Below, piece by piece: positions 1 through 10,640 of a stretch of DNA of 64,000 bases; position 1 is the stretch's first letter, and each line of letters begins with the position of its first letter. This DNA comes from Akanthomyces muscarius (lineage: Eukaryota > Ascomycota > Sordariomycetes > Hypocreales > Cordycipitaceae). Position numbers and translations under genes: made by a program. Under the pieces are notes generated by a model that saw only the letters and a program-made list of their open reading frames with translations, did not search any database and was not told where the DNA came from. Location of the stretch: assembly GCF_028009165.1 (NCBI RefSeq), contig NC_079241.1, positions 5,084,001-5,148,000 on the forward strand, in the 5' to 3' direction.

Positions 1-211
1 CGGGGCTCAGGCTGCCGCGCATGCCGCGCAGCTCGTAGGCCTCGGCGCCGCCCACCTCGGACTGCAGGTCCACAGCCTCTTCGTGGTCGTCGTCTTCATC
101 GTAGTCGTCGAGGTTGAAGAGGTCCTCGTCGCTGTCGCTGGCGTCGAGGTCGAGCTCGGCGCCCGTCTGCGCAAAGGACGGCGACGCCTCGCCTGGCTGC
201 CGGTACGCCAT
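1..211 (-). CDS. N-terminus of an unidentified acidic protein (partial, runs off left edge)
   Basis: An open minus-strand frame starts at an ATG at 211-209 and stays open for 70 codons to the window edge. The reading begins MAYRQPGEASPSFAQ and is then very acidic, with DSDEDLFNLDDYDEDDD at about residues 26-42, followed by a short stretch (AYELRGMRGSLSP) that ends at the edge. No domain is visible in this part. Such acidic, Ser/Asp-rich N-termini are common in the cytosolic tails of fungal membrane proteins and in trafficking proteins, so the family cannot be named. The upstream side (212 onward) looks like a promoter or 5' UTR, which supports this ATG as the start. The codons are GC-rich at third positions, as expected for real coding sequence. 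I do not recognise the gene. Confidence 0.55.
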   Translation of the reverse strand, partial: MAYRQPGEASPSFAQTGAELDLDASDSDEDLFNLDDYDEDDDHEEAVDLQSEVGGAEAYELRGMRGSLSP

Positions 212-1142
212 GGCCAGTCAGGTATGTACTGTGTCTCCCTCTGGCCTTCTTCGCCCCCTTGGCCAAAAGCTAAGCCCCTAGCTTGGCTTGAAACGGTGGG
301 TGCAATGGTAGGATCTTGCTGTTTCGGATCGATGTCGTTGGAAGGTTCTATCCAAAAATAGATTGGCAGGGATATAAGAAACGCGATTGGTGTGAATAGA
401 CGGCCGAGGCGTCGCGTCGTCGGATGTTGAATCGGGATGGTTAGCGTTTGTAGATGAGACGGCTGAAAGTACGTGAAGCTCCACACGTGACGACATCGGT
501 CTCGGATCTGAGTTCGAGGAATCTTTGCACTTTATTTTCTTGATTGACCCATGCTTTAACAAGACGTCCCTTGTATAATATATCATGAATCGATCGCTGG
601 TCCTTGGCATTGGAAATTATCTGTCGAGCTTCGTCTCAGCTTTATTAGCTCGGGACCCTCCTGCGGTGGAGCGCGCCCGAGCATCGCGACTTACAAGCCA
701 TCTAGCGTCGCCGACGTTAGTTTTTGGTCTGTGCCGCTGCGGGCTGCTGTTCTCCGAACAATCGCTCCGTTTCTTGGGGTAGTACTTTCTGCCGTGACAG
801 AGTCGTAAATATGCCGCGTGTGAAATGGAGGCTGGCTGGATGTGCGGCCACACATTTCACATCGTCAACTCAATATCAACCGTAACGGGGGAGACTTGGT
901 AAATTTGCAAAGAATATAACATTTCTGGATATAGTAAAACTGGTTCACCCAAGCCATAGCACGATGGAACGAGATACATATTTCACGTCAAATATCAACC
1001 GCAACGCCTGTTCAATTCTCTAGAATTGCAAATGCTCTTCCAGGTAATTTGATCCAGGCTTTGCCAATATTTCTTCCTGCATATCCGCGTTGTAAAATGG
1101 AAGAGGCGTCATTTCGTAGCACATAATTGGTCGTTCAGTTCT
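212..1142. other. Intergenic region, no gene seen
   Basis: Several short overlapping frames are open on both strands, but none has a recognisable domain or supporting splice sites. This is the 5' flank of the left-edge gene and the 3' flank of the minus-strand gene that ends at 1143. I see no RNA gene here. Confidence 0.5.
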
Positions 1143-2039
1143 TCACATGGCCTGCTCTTGGGCCTGGCCATCTTTCTTAAATAAGCGGCGCAGCCCGGCC
1201 TTTGATAGTCGCTGCCTCAGCGAGGGCCGGCGACTGTGCCCAGAGCCGCCGCCGCCTGGGGTATTGCCGTCGTCTGGAATCGGTGGAGGCTTCATGTGGG
1301 AGTAATCCTGCAACGGCCATGCCTTTGACTGGTCTTGCGACGGCCGCGTGCTGCTGGTCGTCGTAAACGATTCGGGCTGCGTCGAGTGTGTCGTGGTGGT
1401 AGTGGCAGGCCGCCGTGGGTATTCTTGCTGCAGCAGCCGCAAGTCTTGCGATTCAGATCCTGTCTCGGTCTCGTCATCCGGGTAGTCGCGCTCGATGTCG
1501 CCACAGACGACGACATGCCAGCCAATGTCGGAGCCACTCTGTACATTGTCGCGCAGCGTCGAGAACCAGGCATTGCGCCCGCCCTTGGTCGCCTTCTCGT
1601 AGGCGGCCATCTCGGCCAGCACATTGGCGCCGAGGTCGACGCGCACGACGTGGTCGGCAACGTAAGCGTAGGGCCGGGCGGGGCTGACGGTCTCTTCCGG
1701 GTCGTACTCTTCGAGAAGCTTGACTGGCGACCAGGTATATTGCAGCACAGGGTCGTATGCTATGGGTACTCGCGGGGGAGGCAGGGTAAAGTTGTCGTCG
1801 TGGTGCTGTGCCGGCGTCGTTGAAGGCGCCGCGTCCTTGGGATCAGACGCCGCTTCGGCTTCTTCATCAGAGATCTTGGGCAGGAAATCAAAGTTCTTGG
1901 TGAATTGGTCGAGGAGCAGGGTTGCGGTGTTCTCGCCAATGACCCAATCGGGCGCGGCATCTTCTATGTTATTCATAATGACGAAGATGCGCAGGTCGCG
2001 GCGATGCCATCGGAAGCCGTGGCAGAGATAGGTTGGCAT
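1143..2039 (-). CDS. Conserved fungal protein of unknown function (298 aa)
   Basis: A single uninterrupted frame of 298 codons. The open frame extends 68 codons further upstream, but the ATG at 2039-2037 is preferred because the protein then begins MPTYLCHGFRWHRRDLRIFV, and from there onward the sequence has a folded-domain character. The region before it looks like leader sequence. The first ~210 residues are globular: a short N-terminal strand segment, a WVIGENTA stretch and a hydrophobic WHVVVCGDIERDYP segment. The C-terminal ~90 residues are low in complexity (Thr/Ser/Pro/Gly runs) and end in a basic tail, LRQRLSKAGLRRLFKKDG. There is no signal peptide or membrane segment. From memory I believe this N-terminal pattern is shared by a family of conserved ascomycete proteins of unknown function. 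No enzymatic motif is visible and I assign no function. Confidence 0.75.
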   Translation of the reverse strand: MPTYLCHGFRWHRRDLRIFVIMNNIEDAAPDWVIGENTATLLLDQFTKNFDFLPKISDEEAEAASDPKDAAPSTTPAQHHDDNFTLPPPRVPIAYDPVLQYTWSPVKLLEEYDPEETVSPARPYAYVADHVVRVDLGANVLAEMAAYEKATKGGRNAWFSTLRDNVQSGSDIGWHVVVCGDIERDYPDDETETGSESQDLRLLQQEYPRRPATTTTTHSTQPESFTTTSSTRPSQDQSKAWPLQDYSHMKPPPIPDDGNTPGGGGSGHSRRPSLRQRLSKAGLRRLFKKDGQAQEQAM

Positions 2040-4116
2040 TGTGTGCGGTTGCTTATCCGACGCGAAACCGCCCAAAGTCGACCTATGCCGCGCCAGCCGA
2101 CGCAAGCATATATAGAGGGCGGCCGATGGAAGGAAGCGATCGCAAGAAGCGCGGCGGTAATGGATTGGCGAGAGAAGAGAGCTGCGAGCTTGGTCGGCTC
2201 GGATTTTAGGAGGAGCCCCCGTTTCGTTTGTCAGATCACGCACGGGATGGGTGTCTCGAATAGATGAGCAGACCAGACAGGATAAAAATATGGTGCGGAA
2301 GAAAGCTGATTGGGGGGGGCATGTAAATTCAATGCATGTACGAGCTGATTGTTGGGCGGGCAGGGTTTTGGCAGACGGCCGTTGTCGGCACTCGAGAAGG
2401 CTGGTTCACGATTTGGCGGCGGAGCTGAAAGAAGCTCGTCTGGGCTTGTGAGGTGAGGCGAGGTAAGGTGAGGGGACACTGTGACAACGAGTCCGAGTCG
2501 CAAGGAATGTGGAGTTTGAAAGTCTGTGCTTCCCTACGGCCGCCACGTTGAGCAAACTTGTTGGCTCTCGGCGTCCGTGTTTCAAACAATTCTGTTGGTG
2601 CTGAAGTTCAAACAAAATCAACACTCGCATTTGCGCATTCCAACACCTTTTTGGCAAACCGTTGACGCACCACTTTCCGCCGTGTCAAAAACCCCCGTCC
2701 CTCCACCAAAATAGCACGACAATCCACCCGACTACGACTAGCGCTACGTTAGTCGTCTTTGATAACTAGCCCATAAGTCAGTCACTGGTAGTCGAGTTGT
2801 ACCAAATGGAGTTCGATCCCACACTGAGAGCTTGTCGACATTTCTACACGATGTGAGCTGGATAACCCTTAAGAGGCCGCCCCAAAATCGTATCCGTCGG
2901 GCGACCTCTGTCTTTCAGGTTGAAGCAAAGGCATACTTAGGTCCTTCAAACTGAAAATAAAAAAGACGCCATCAACCGAAGAAACGAACGAGCTACCAGC
3001 CAACTAATCCCCGCGCCCCTTGTTTCACTCGGCAGAAACATGCCCATCAAGGCAAAGGTCAAGCGCGGACACAGCGCCCGCCGATGCACGCTTCAACTAA
3101 CGTTAGTGAGCACAAATAAGACCCTGTACAGACAGCCTGACAAGCTTACCAGCGTTGCAGCCATGGGCCATTATTCTGCGATGGTTCGCGACCACATCAT
3201 AGACTTGATCCACGGCAGTCTACAGCCTTATTTCCAGTAATCATAGCCAGTGTGGCCCCTGAACATGAGCACATCATAAAATAAAACCTGCATCAAAGCC
3301 TTGCGGCCATCAGTAGCCAAGCCTCTAGGCGATGCAGACTTTGATATGTACTTCATTCTGTCTTGTCATGCAACATACTGCAGTTCTCTCCGTCCTGCTT
3401 GGGCTTACTCAAATTTCAGTTGCTTTGCCTGACGATATGAATTAGCCCGGGACAAAAGTAACGGACTATTACCTGAACTCTGATACCTGCTGGCTAGATC
3501 CTGTCAGCAGTACTGTGCAGCCGCGCGCCTGGCTTCTCATTGGTGGGGGCTCTTGCGGAAAGAGGTGCCTCAAGATGGAAGAGGAAGCAGCCGAGGTCTC
3601 AGTGGATCAGTAAAATAGCTTTCATATTCAAGACACTTTGACATCGATGCTCGCAATTTGCTTTCATTCTTTTTGCGCAGCGCTGCATATTACCATGCTT
3701 GGAAACGACAGTAGCGAACGATCGTGGAGTCTCCATGGGTTATTGCAGACGCCACAATCCCGAACTGGCAGGTGAAGTAGTATTGCGTCAACGCAACCTA
3801 TGAGCACAACCAATAGACTGCCGCAATGAACGTCCGGCCCAATAAAGGAGCCTGGTACATGCGGTTTGCTTTCTAGTTAAGCCACTGATGGGATGGCTGA
3901 CGCGTGACTATGGTAGTTTGCCTGACCACAAAATCCTGCAAGCTTTAGTGCCCAACTATACCATACATCGCTGGTTGTAAAGCCTCTTTATCAAGGGCCA
4001 ACAGTCCCCATCCGCAAGATTCTATCCTGTGCTCGTGAGAACACTGGCTTTTCATGTCGTCTCCGTTGAAAATGAAAAGAATCACAGGGCTTCATTTTCC
4101 CGCTGTCAACTTCATC
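2040..4116. other. Intergenic region, no gene supported
   Basis: About 2 kb lies between the unknown-function gene and the transesterase remnant. The part near 2440-2480 has short GTGAG-type direct repeats. A perfect 7-bp hairpin stem (ACGACTA/TAGTCGT) lies at 2734-2756. An isolated 66-codon frame at 3040-3240 has no domain or splice context and I do not call it. No tRNA or other RNA gene was recognised. Confidence 0.45.
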
Positions 4117-4701
4117 ATGAGCCAAGAAATTGACGCGCGTTGCAATAAGGTCATCCAGGCTGGCCTCGTCCATGGCGCTGTCTTTTGCGCAACCAATGCC
4201 GCTGGAGACTTCACCTACACCAGCGCCCTCGGTGAGCGGACTCTGTTGTCTGGTGAGAAGGCGACGCAGCGCGCGGATGATATTCTCTGCCTTGCCGCTG
4301 CCACTGGCCTCGTCACAACCATTGCGGTATTGCAATGCGTGGAGGACGGCACCCTAAGTCTGACCGACGACATTCTCGACATAGCCCCGGAGCTCAGAGA
4401 CAAGCAAGTCATCACTGGTCACTCAAAGTTCGCCGATGGTCAAAAGCCGACTATGGAGCCACTAAGAGGCCCTACCACACTCCAAATGCTTCTTACCCAT
4501 AGCTCAGGTGTGGTGTTTGACGTGCTCAATGAGCACGTTGACCGTTGGCGTCGCACCTTTGCACCGCAGGACCCGAACGCTCAACTTACAGTGGAAGATA
4601 CTTACTGTTACAACCACTGGCTGCAGTCACTCAATGCAAAGCTCTCATTGGCCCAAATCAACGATAGACCCATTTTAGTTGGCCTAGATCTGTCACTATA
4701 A
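4117..4701 (+). pseudogene. Truncated beta-lactamase/transesterase-family (LovD-like) protein lacking its catalytic residues
   Basis: The frame (start at the internal ATG 4117, reading MSQEIDARCNKVIQ; an in-frame ATG also lies at 4054) matches the N-terminal half of the serine beta-lactamase/transesterase family: 'GAVFCATNAAGDFTY', then 'LVTTIAVLQCVEDG', 'DIAPELRD' and 'LLTHSSGVVFDVLN'. In the family the catalytic Ser-x-x-Lys sits just before the LVTTIAVLQ segment, in a pattern such as ASCTKL. Here the matching residues read AAATGL, so both Ser and Lys are gone. The homology stops after about residue 165, and the last ~28 codons come from a repeated sequence (see 4606-4680). No YxN or later motifs follow. 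Length is about 194 residues against roughly 400 for the family. The frame has no internal stop, so it could still be expressed, but a working hydrolase or acyltransferase is very unlikely. Confidence 0.65.
4606..4680. repeat. Direct repeat, copy 1 (diverged)
   Basis: This segment matches 16296-16370 at a constant offset of 11,690 bp. Over the first ~66 bp only about nine positions differ, and seven of those are transitions. The shared core starts CTGCAGTCACTCAATGCA at 4621. The copy coincides with the point where the transesterase-like gene loses its family similarity, which suggests an insertion or rearrangement joint. I cannot name the element. Confidence 0.65.
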
Positions 4702-5497
4702 TCTGTAGACTCCTCGTGTATGTTAAATCCGTCCTTACGTATTTTAGCACTCGTGCGATCCACACAATTTCCTAATAGGAGACGATTTCAGTTCGAGATG
4801 GGCGGCCGCGGCGGCATGGCCATTACTCTTGTACTGGGCCGGAGCAAGGTTGCATAAGTGGCAGTCCAAATGGGCTCTACAGGTCTAAACACGGCTGCGC
4901 AGAGATAGAAAGTAATAGTCCGCACATTTCCAAGGTAGATAGTTCCAACGAATATTACCATTTTTCTGATATTGCAATTTTAATATAATGTTAACTATAA
5001 CTAACCTATAATATGCAGCTAGCTTCCGGCAAGTCTCAAGACCTGGCTCAACTCTGGCGCTATCGTGTTGCGGGAGTGGAACAATGCAGCCTGCAGTGCA
5101 GAGTGCTGCTGAACTGAAACATGCAGCTGCAGTACACGTATCGTAACCCACTCACACGGCGGATTGACATGCCACGAACCCTCTCCTAAAGGGTAAAAGG
5201 TGAGGTGCGACGCCAAAAGACAGTTGTGCGGCCAGAGGCCCGCAATAGGGGTTAATTAGTACGGCATTTTACGCCTTTTGTGAGAGGCACCCCTTGGGGG
5301 TGTCCCAAGCAGTCCTCTACGTGACAGCGCATATGATATTTCTTTGGAAAACAGTGTGAGACAGAAAAGAGCTGCAAAAACGCAGAAATTTATGTAATCA
5401 TTTATTGGCGGACATACATAGGTGTTCCCATTCGTTGTAGAACGTTAAAAGTTACGCACCTGTCAACCACCATCGCGCTCGATACCCTGTCAGCACA
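4702..5497. other. Intergenic region, partly A+T-rich
   Basis: No gene seen. The part around 4930-5010 is clearly A+T-rich, unlike the coding DNA. A short open run near 4790-4855 could be debris of a longer gene, but I could not match it to a family. Confidence 0.4.
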
Positions 5498-6322
5498 ATG
5501 CTAATTCTCTTGCCCATTCGACCGACAGCTTCAAAAGATTCTTCTGCAATCTTCCCGGCGAAGAACGTAAGTGCATATTCAAGCCAAATGATTTCGCGCT
5601 GGTAGTTAACTTGAAGAAAAAAGCACGAATCAAAGACCATCGGCATTATTGGCGGCATGGGGTGGCCAAGCTCGGAAGCGTATTATAAGCTCTGTAATCA
5701 GCTCGTTAGCGACAGGCTTGGGCCATTGCACTGCGCCAATCTTGTGCTGATTCAGACCGATTTTGATAAGATTAACGCTTGGGAAGCTGCCGGAAGATGG
5801 GACTTGTTCGGCAATTTGCTGGTATCTTTAGCACAGAGGCTCGTTGGAGCTGGTGCTGATATGATCATGATTGCCTGCAATACTGCACACAAAACACTTC
5901 CTCACATCAGAAGCAGAATCAGTCTACCCATCGTGGATATTGTCGAGGTCACATCACTCAGGGTAAAACACTTAGGATTTAAGACTGTCGGATTCCTTGG
6001 AACCATTTACACCATGGAGGACGATTATTTTCGCGGGCCTCTCCTCAACGAATACGGAATCACTGCAATTACACCCAATCGGAAACAGCGGGAAATGATC
6101 CAAGAAATTTTGGAGAAAGAAGTAGTTCGCGGCAGCATGTCGGAAACATCCAAGGCCAAGTTTCGAGTCATCATTCACGATTTGGTGAGCTCGGGTGCTG
6201 AAGCCATTGTTCTGGCTTGTACCGAGTTTGGGCAGCATCTAAGGGCAGAGGACTCCACCGTTCCCATGGTAGACACGCTCACAGAACATGCAAAAGCAGC
6301 TGTAGAAAGAGCTTTGGCATGA
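5498..6322 (+). CDS. Asp/Glu racemase-family protein
   Basis: Members of this family epimerise Asp, Glu or related acidic substrates without cofactor, using two Cys as acid and base. The main exon (5624-6322) gives HESKTIGIIGGMGWPSSEAYY and then MIACNTAH (first Cys) and VLACTEFG (second Cys), so both catalytic Cys are present and in family context; the usual second motif is GCTE, here ACTE. The family's N-terminal TIGIIGGM lies upstream of the first in-frame ATG (5657), so a 5' exon is needed. I propose exon 1 at 5498-5566 and an intron at 5567-5623 (GTAAGT donor, AAG acceptor), giving 255 aa. The 5' exon is tentative because its 23 residues are not conserved-looking and the acceptor is weak. 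There is no signal peptide, so it should be cytosolic. It is the first gene of the accessory block and faces the convergent MFS gene. Confidence 0.85.
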
Positions 6323-6506
6323 TTAAGAATTAATTGACTTCATGATTGAACATTCACTCCCTACAACTCAACTTTCTTGAAGGTCGCCCTTTCCTATCTT
6401 TCCCTTGTCCTACTGACCTGAACAGCACCCATCGAATGCACTACAGTGGGGCTAGTTCCTATTTTTGTCGTGCACTAATTATTGAAAACTAACAAAGTAC
6501 AAAATC

Positions 6507-8221
6507 TCAGTCTCTGCTTAGACGGAAATGAAGCGTGTGCTGCTTCATTGGCAAGATGCAAAAGAATGCTAAGATTGCCAGCGTGAGCAGCATACGCCAC
6601 ACCCCGCGGAAAGCCTCCTCAAACGACTGTATGACTCCCTCATACCACCCATCCGGGAGACGCCCTAGCTCCTCCAAATTGCTTCTGATTCGTTCTATTT
6701 CTTCGGCTGCGCCGGGCCAGTCTCCGAAACGCGACCACAGCGAGTTCTGGAGAGTATTTTGGTAGATGACTGAAGCCATGGTAACACCCAAAGTGCTTCC
6801 CAGACTCCGGAAAAAGACTGCGTGAGTAGTTGGTCAGCTGGCTAGTGATCTCAGTCAATCCAACATAAAATGACAAATAACATACATATAGCTGAACTGA
6901 CGACTGCTTGCTGCGAATGGTCGACAGCAGCGACACAGGCTACTTGCGTGGTCGTGAGCATGATTCCATAGCTGCTTCCTAGGCACAGAAATCCCACGCT
7001 GCTGTACCAAGCTGGACTGTCGTTTGTCTGTAGAGAAAACAGCACTGCCGCAGCCACCAAAAGGGCCATACCGGGAATACAGAGCCCGATATACTTTCCT
7101 GTACGCCTCATGACGTAACCCGCTAAAAGTGCACTGACAGAGTCGCCGATAGGTGAAGGCAAGATCATGCGACCAGCACTTGTAGCAGAGTAGCCCATGA
7201 CCTGCAGAAACAAAGGCACATAAAATAAAGAGGACATGATGACCATGTCTGTGAAGAAATTGGTGGACGCGGCAGAGAGAATTGTGCGATTGAGCAAAAC
7301 CATGACAGGCATGATTAGTTGCACAGCTTTAGTCTCCCACCAAATGAAGGCAACAAATAATAAGACTGAAACGGGCATGGTAACAAGTGGAAGAGGATGT
7401 GTCCATGACACCAGGTTGCCACCCGAGTTTAAGCCCAAAAGCATGAGCACTGTGAAAGAGCAACTCAAGAACACGCCGATAAAGTCAATGCGAGACAAGT
7501 ATGACTTCTCCGATTGCTTCGGAGGAACCTTGACAAGAATGAACACGGCCACCGCAGAGAAGAGCGAAACCGGAACTTGGACGAGAAACGCCATTCTCCA
7601 TCTTAAGACGGAATTATCATTGATATATCCTCCTATGACGCCTCCAAGCATTGCACCGCAGCCGTAGCAGAGGTTGGCAATACCTTGCGTGAGGCCTCGT
7701 TGGCGCAGAGGCACCAAGTCCGAAGCCAAGAAGTTCTGTATGCTTCGCAGGCCACCGCCTCCAAAACCAGCAATTGATCGACCAAGAAACATGGTATATT
7801 TATCCGTGGCAGTACCGCAGATCAGATTGCCCGAGGCGAAAACAATGTTGCTGAGCACCAGGCCTGGCGCGCGGCCGAAGACGTCGGTGAGTCGCCCAGC
7901 GATGGGCAAGACAGCAGCGCTCGAAATGAGGTACGCAGTGGCGAGCCATGAGAGCATGCTCAGCGACTTGAAGTCGCTTGAAATCGGAGCGGAAAGGGTC
8001 GCGACAATGGTTGCATCGAGCGCCATGAGGAACACGCCGATCCAGACCGTTCCCATGATCAGGGCCAGTCGAGTGAAGGAGATGTCTTGCACCAGAATGA
8101 CTCGTTCATCTGATGGCGAAGATGGCGAGCCTTGTTCTTGGGAGGAGTTATCGGCATTTTCGGGACGGAGCAGCGAGGTGCGCTCTGCGCAAATGCTCCC
8201 CAAACCAGAGCGGTTGCCCAT
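6507..8221 (-). CDS. MFS transporter, 14-TM drug/basic amino acid type (Vba/Fnx-like)
   Basis: Two exons, 6886-8221 and 6507-6817, flank a 68-nt intron at 6818-6885 (GTATGT donor, CACGCAG acceptor). They encode 548 aa. The first TM block contains FLMALDATIVATLSAPI (motif D1-like), then LATAYLISSAAVLP, then AGRLTDVFGRAPGL (motif A, GRLxDxFGR), FLGRSIAGFGGGG (motif B region) and GAMLGGVIGGYI (motif C). The exon joint restores FFRSLGSTLGVTMA, which is typical of the C-terminal half of fungal DHA2 members. The C-terminal part has an amphipathic loop (LPDGWYEGVIQ) and a last TM segment. The N-terminal tail carries an ERTSLL sequence that fits an acidic di-leucine sorting signal to the vacuole; whether it acts at the vacuole or the plasma membrane is not decidable. 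It lies between the racemase and the GST and may move the product or substrate of the block. Confidence 0.9.
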
Positions 8222-8724
8222 TTCATGTGCTTAGCCAGTTGGTAATATCTGAGAAATGTTGTAAATTGCTACAGAGATAATCGCCTAGAGAGAACTCAGG
8301 CGCGCAGGTAGCTGGGAAGCTTTGCCTGGCGATTTATGTCGCCTCGAGCGTTGCCCTGTCCCTACTACGTAGGGAGGGCTTGAGTGAGACACGACAGGCT
8401 AAATACTTGCCGTGCCCACTTTGAAGCCTGCGGATTAATTTTCGCTGCTGAATTCCATGATTGGTCGATCAGATGTCTCGGAGCGTTTGGTCTCCGTTTG
8501 ACGGCATCATTTTTGTGCAAAGCCAAATGCATATCTGACAATCGGCGCATGTTGTCGCACATTAAATACTGCGCTGATCTTGTCACAGTTGCAACGGGAG
8601 TGACATACATATTCACTAGAAGTACGAGACTGCGGCATATAAAGCTTAAATTAAATTGTGTATCTATATATGGTACGTAGCCGAGTGGCTTGGTCTGATG
8701 AACCAGGTCGTGCATATTCGCCCT
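8222..8724. other. Intergenic region, MFS promoter / GST 3' flank
   Basis: No gene seen. The two neighbouring minus-strand genes are arranged head to tail, so this stretch should hold the promoter of the MFS gene and the terminator of the GST gene. A+T content rises toward 8560-8680. Confidence 0.4.
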
Positions 8725-9622
8725 CTATCCCGATGACGCGACGGCCTTGACCTGTTCAGCGGCGAATTTGGCGACGAATATGGCGATTGGGGCACCATTT
8801 TGGAGAATTGGCTGCTCCAGAAATTCTTGCTTGGGAACAACGGCAGTGTAAATCTCCTGGTCTGTGACATGATCGTACCAGCGGGTAACATTTGGGTGTT
8901 CAAGGCGCCATTGCGTGCCAAAGAAGAATTGAAAGCCTCTCGCTAGAAGGCTGGCACAGAAGAGGTCAGCTAAAGTGAACTTATCGCCAACCAGGAATGC
9001 CCGATTTTCGAGAAACTCTTCCACGGTTTTAACTGCTCTTAGAGCGGCCACTTGGCACTTATCAACACTACTTTTCTCATATGGTTCTTTGCCAAGCAGA
9101 GGACGCAACCAGCCTGCGAATGGGATTAGAACTTCGGTGTTGAAGAAGGACATCCATCTTAAAATAGATGCATAGCTTTCCCTGAGCGTTAGCACTGAGG
9201 CAGTTTGGATCTGCTTGGGACTTGGCCATATCTTACTCCTTCTTGCCGGTTCCAAAAAGAGTCGTCTTGTCGTCCTGCAATGCAACTTTGCTTGGTGAGC
9301 CAATTTGTTATCTTCCGCAGCCAGTTGTGACCTACTATAAATTGCCACAGCTGTACACTCCGACAGAATAAAACCATCATTGTCAACGAAGGTTGGTATT
9401 TTTCCAAGTTTATTCACCGCCAAGTGCTCTGGTGTAGCATTGCCAAGGTTGGCCTGAATGATGTTCAGATCAAGATTGTTAGCCTTGGCGAGGATCTTGA
9501 TTGCGATTGAGCGGGAATTTTCCTAAATATACCGAAGACACGGCTTAACACAAAATGGAAAACCAATGCTAGTTAGCGCGAGGGCAACTCACATCCGTAG
9601 TAAAGAGAGTTCCAAAGACCAT
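8725..9622 (-). CDS. Glutathione S-transferase, fungal eEF1Bgamma-like type
   Basis: Four exons on the minus strand: 9593-9622, 9336-9522, 9237-9285 and 8725-9181, encoding 240 aa. The introns are 9523-9592, 9286-9335 and 9182-9236. Joining them gives the family order: MVFGTLFTTD-ENSRSIAIK, GKIPTFVDNDGFILSE (thioredoxin-fold domain), then QDDKTTLFG and the all-helical domain with YASILRWMSFFN, FLVGDKFTLADLFCASL and WYDHV. The 49-nt exon 3 is needed to restore the usual KTTLxG spacing. If it is missed, the frame reads through about 40 unrelated codons. The family conjugates glutathione to electrophiles, and members recur in fungal secondary-metabolite clusters (for example gliotoxin-type pathways use GSTs, though of another subgroup). 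It is divergently transcribed from the aminotransferase gene across a ~1 kb gap. Confidence 0.88.
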
Positions 9623-10640
9623 ATCGTCAATCGGAAACAAGTACGAGTAGTATGTCTTCTTTGGAAAGACCTGGCGGCCAAAACAAAGTGCCACTATTTG
9701 ATGCAAAGCCAATGTTGATGTTGCTCGGCCTCTGTTTACAGAATTTTGCCCGTTTCACTTCTTTCCGGTACTTCTACTCGGCATTGCACATGTCGACCGC
9801 CAGCTTTCGTGTGGCGAGCCTGTGGCGAGCTGAGCTGTGATATTGTGCATATAGTGGATATCTGGCAGCCTTGGGACACTGCAATGCAGGACTCACATGG
9901 AACACGTATGAGAGATGATTATGTGGCAAAAGCAAAACAAGTCTCGGAGCTTAGCACAAATTAATAAATGAGACTAGTTTTCTTTCGTGAGCGAATCGCA
10001 ACTCATAGATCCAATTAGTCTAATTGAATCTGCACCACGTTTTACATGGAGTGTACCGCCACACCCTACTATTTTGCTTGGTGCGTAATCGTGCCATGGC
10101 AGATGTACTTAGAAACTACCGGTAAGCCAGGGTAATGCTTGGTCTGCATATGTCTCGCATGAACGACGCGGTGACGCATACTTCAAGCCAGATGGCTAGT
10201 GGATGCACAATTTATACTCCTTAAGCCTCCGACTTCTTCGTGCCCGTCCAGAGCTGAATGAACCCTGCTTGTCTCGCAACATACCTTGACAATGTCTCTT
10301 TGGACCCGCTTTGATACAGAACAAGGTTGGATTTTATCGCGACAATGTCCGTTTTGACCCATTTTGGTGCAGCATACGAGGAAGCTGCATTCTATTGCAA
10401 GCTGGAAGTAGATCTCCGGCGAGGCAGAAGCCTATCCTGAATGGGGCAAAACGCCCATTCAGTGGTGAGGCTTTGAGAATGAAGGTACTCGTCCATACAT
10501 AGCGGTGTCCTTTTATTCTCATCTTATTGCGATGGATTGGGCCCAGGAATGTTTTTTATATGCGGCAAGCTCGTTATTTTTGACTTCAGGGCCGCCAACA
10601 ACGCCCTTTACCATACGTCTCTTTCCGAACACTCCGCAAG
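9623..10640. other. Divergent promoter region between GST and aminotransferase
   Basis: About 1 kb separates the GST start (minus strand) from the aminotransferase start (plus strand), so both promoters must lie here. Short frames in it have no domain. I could not pick out a convincing operator; a regulator-binding site, if one exists, is not obvious by eye. Confidence 0.4.

Noticed and set aside
2800..2835. tRNA-like GTTCGATCC sequence
   Set aside because: The flanking bases do not form the T-stem, and no D-arm or acceptor stem could be drawn.
3040..3240. 66-codon frame beginning MPIKAKVKRGHSARR
   Set aside because: No signal, domain or neighbouring exon; chance length.
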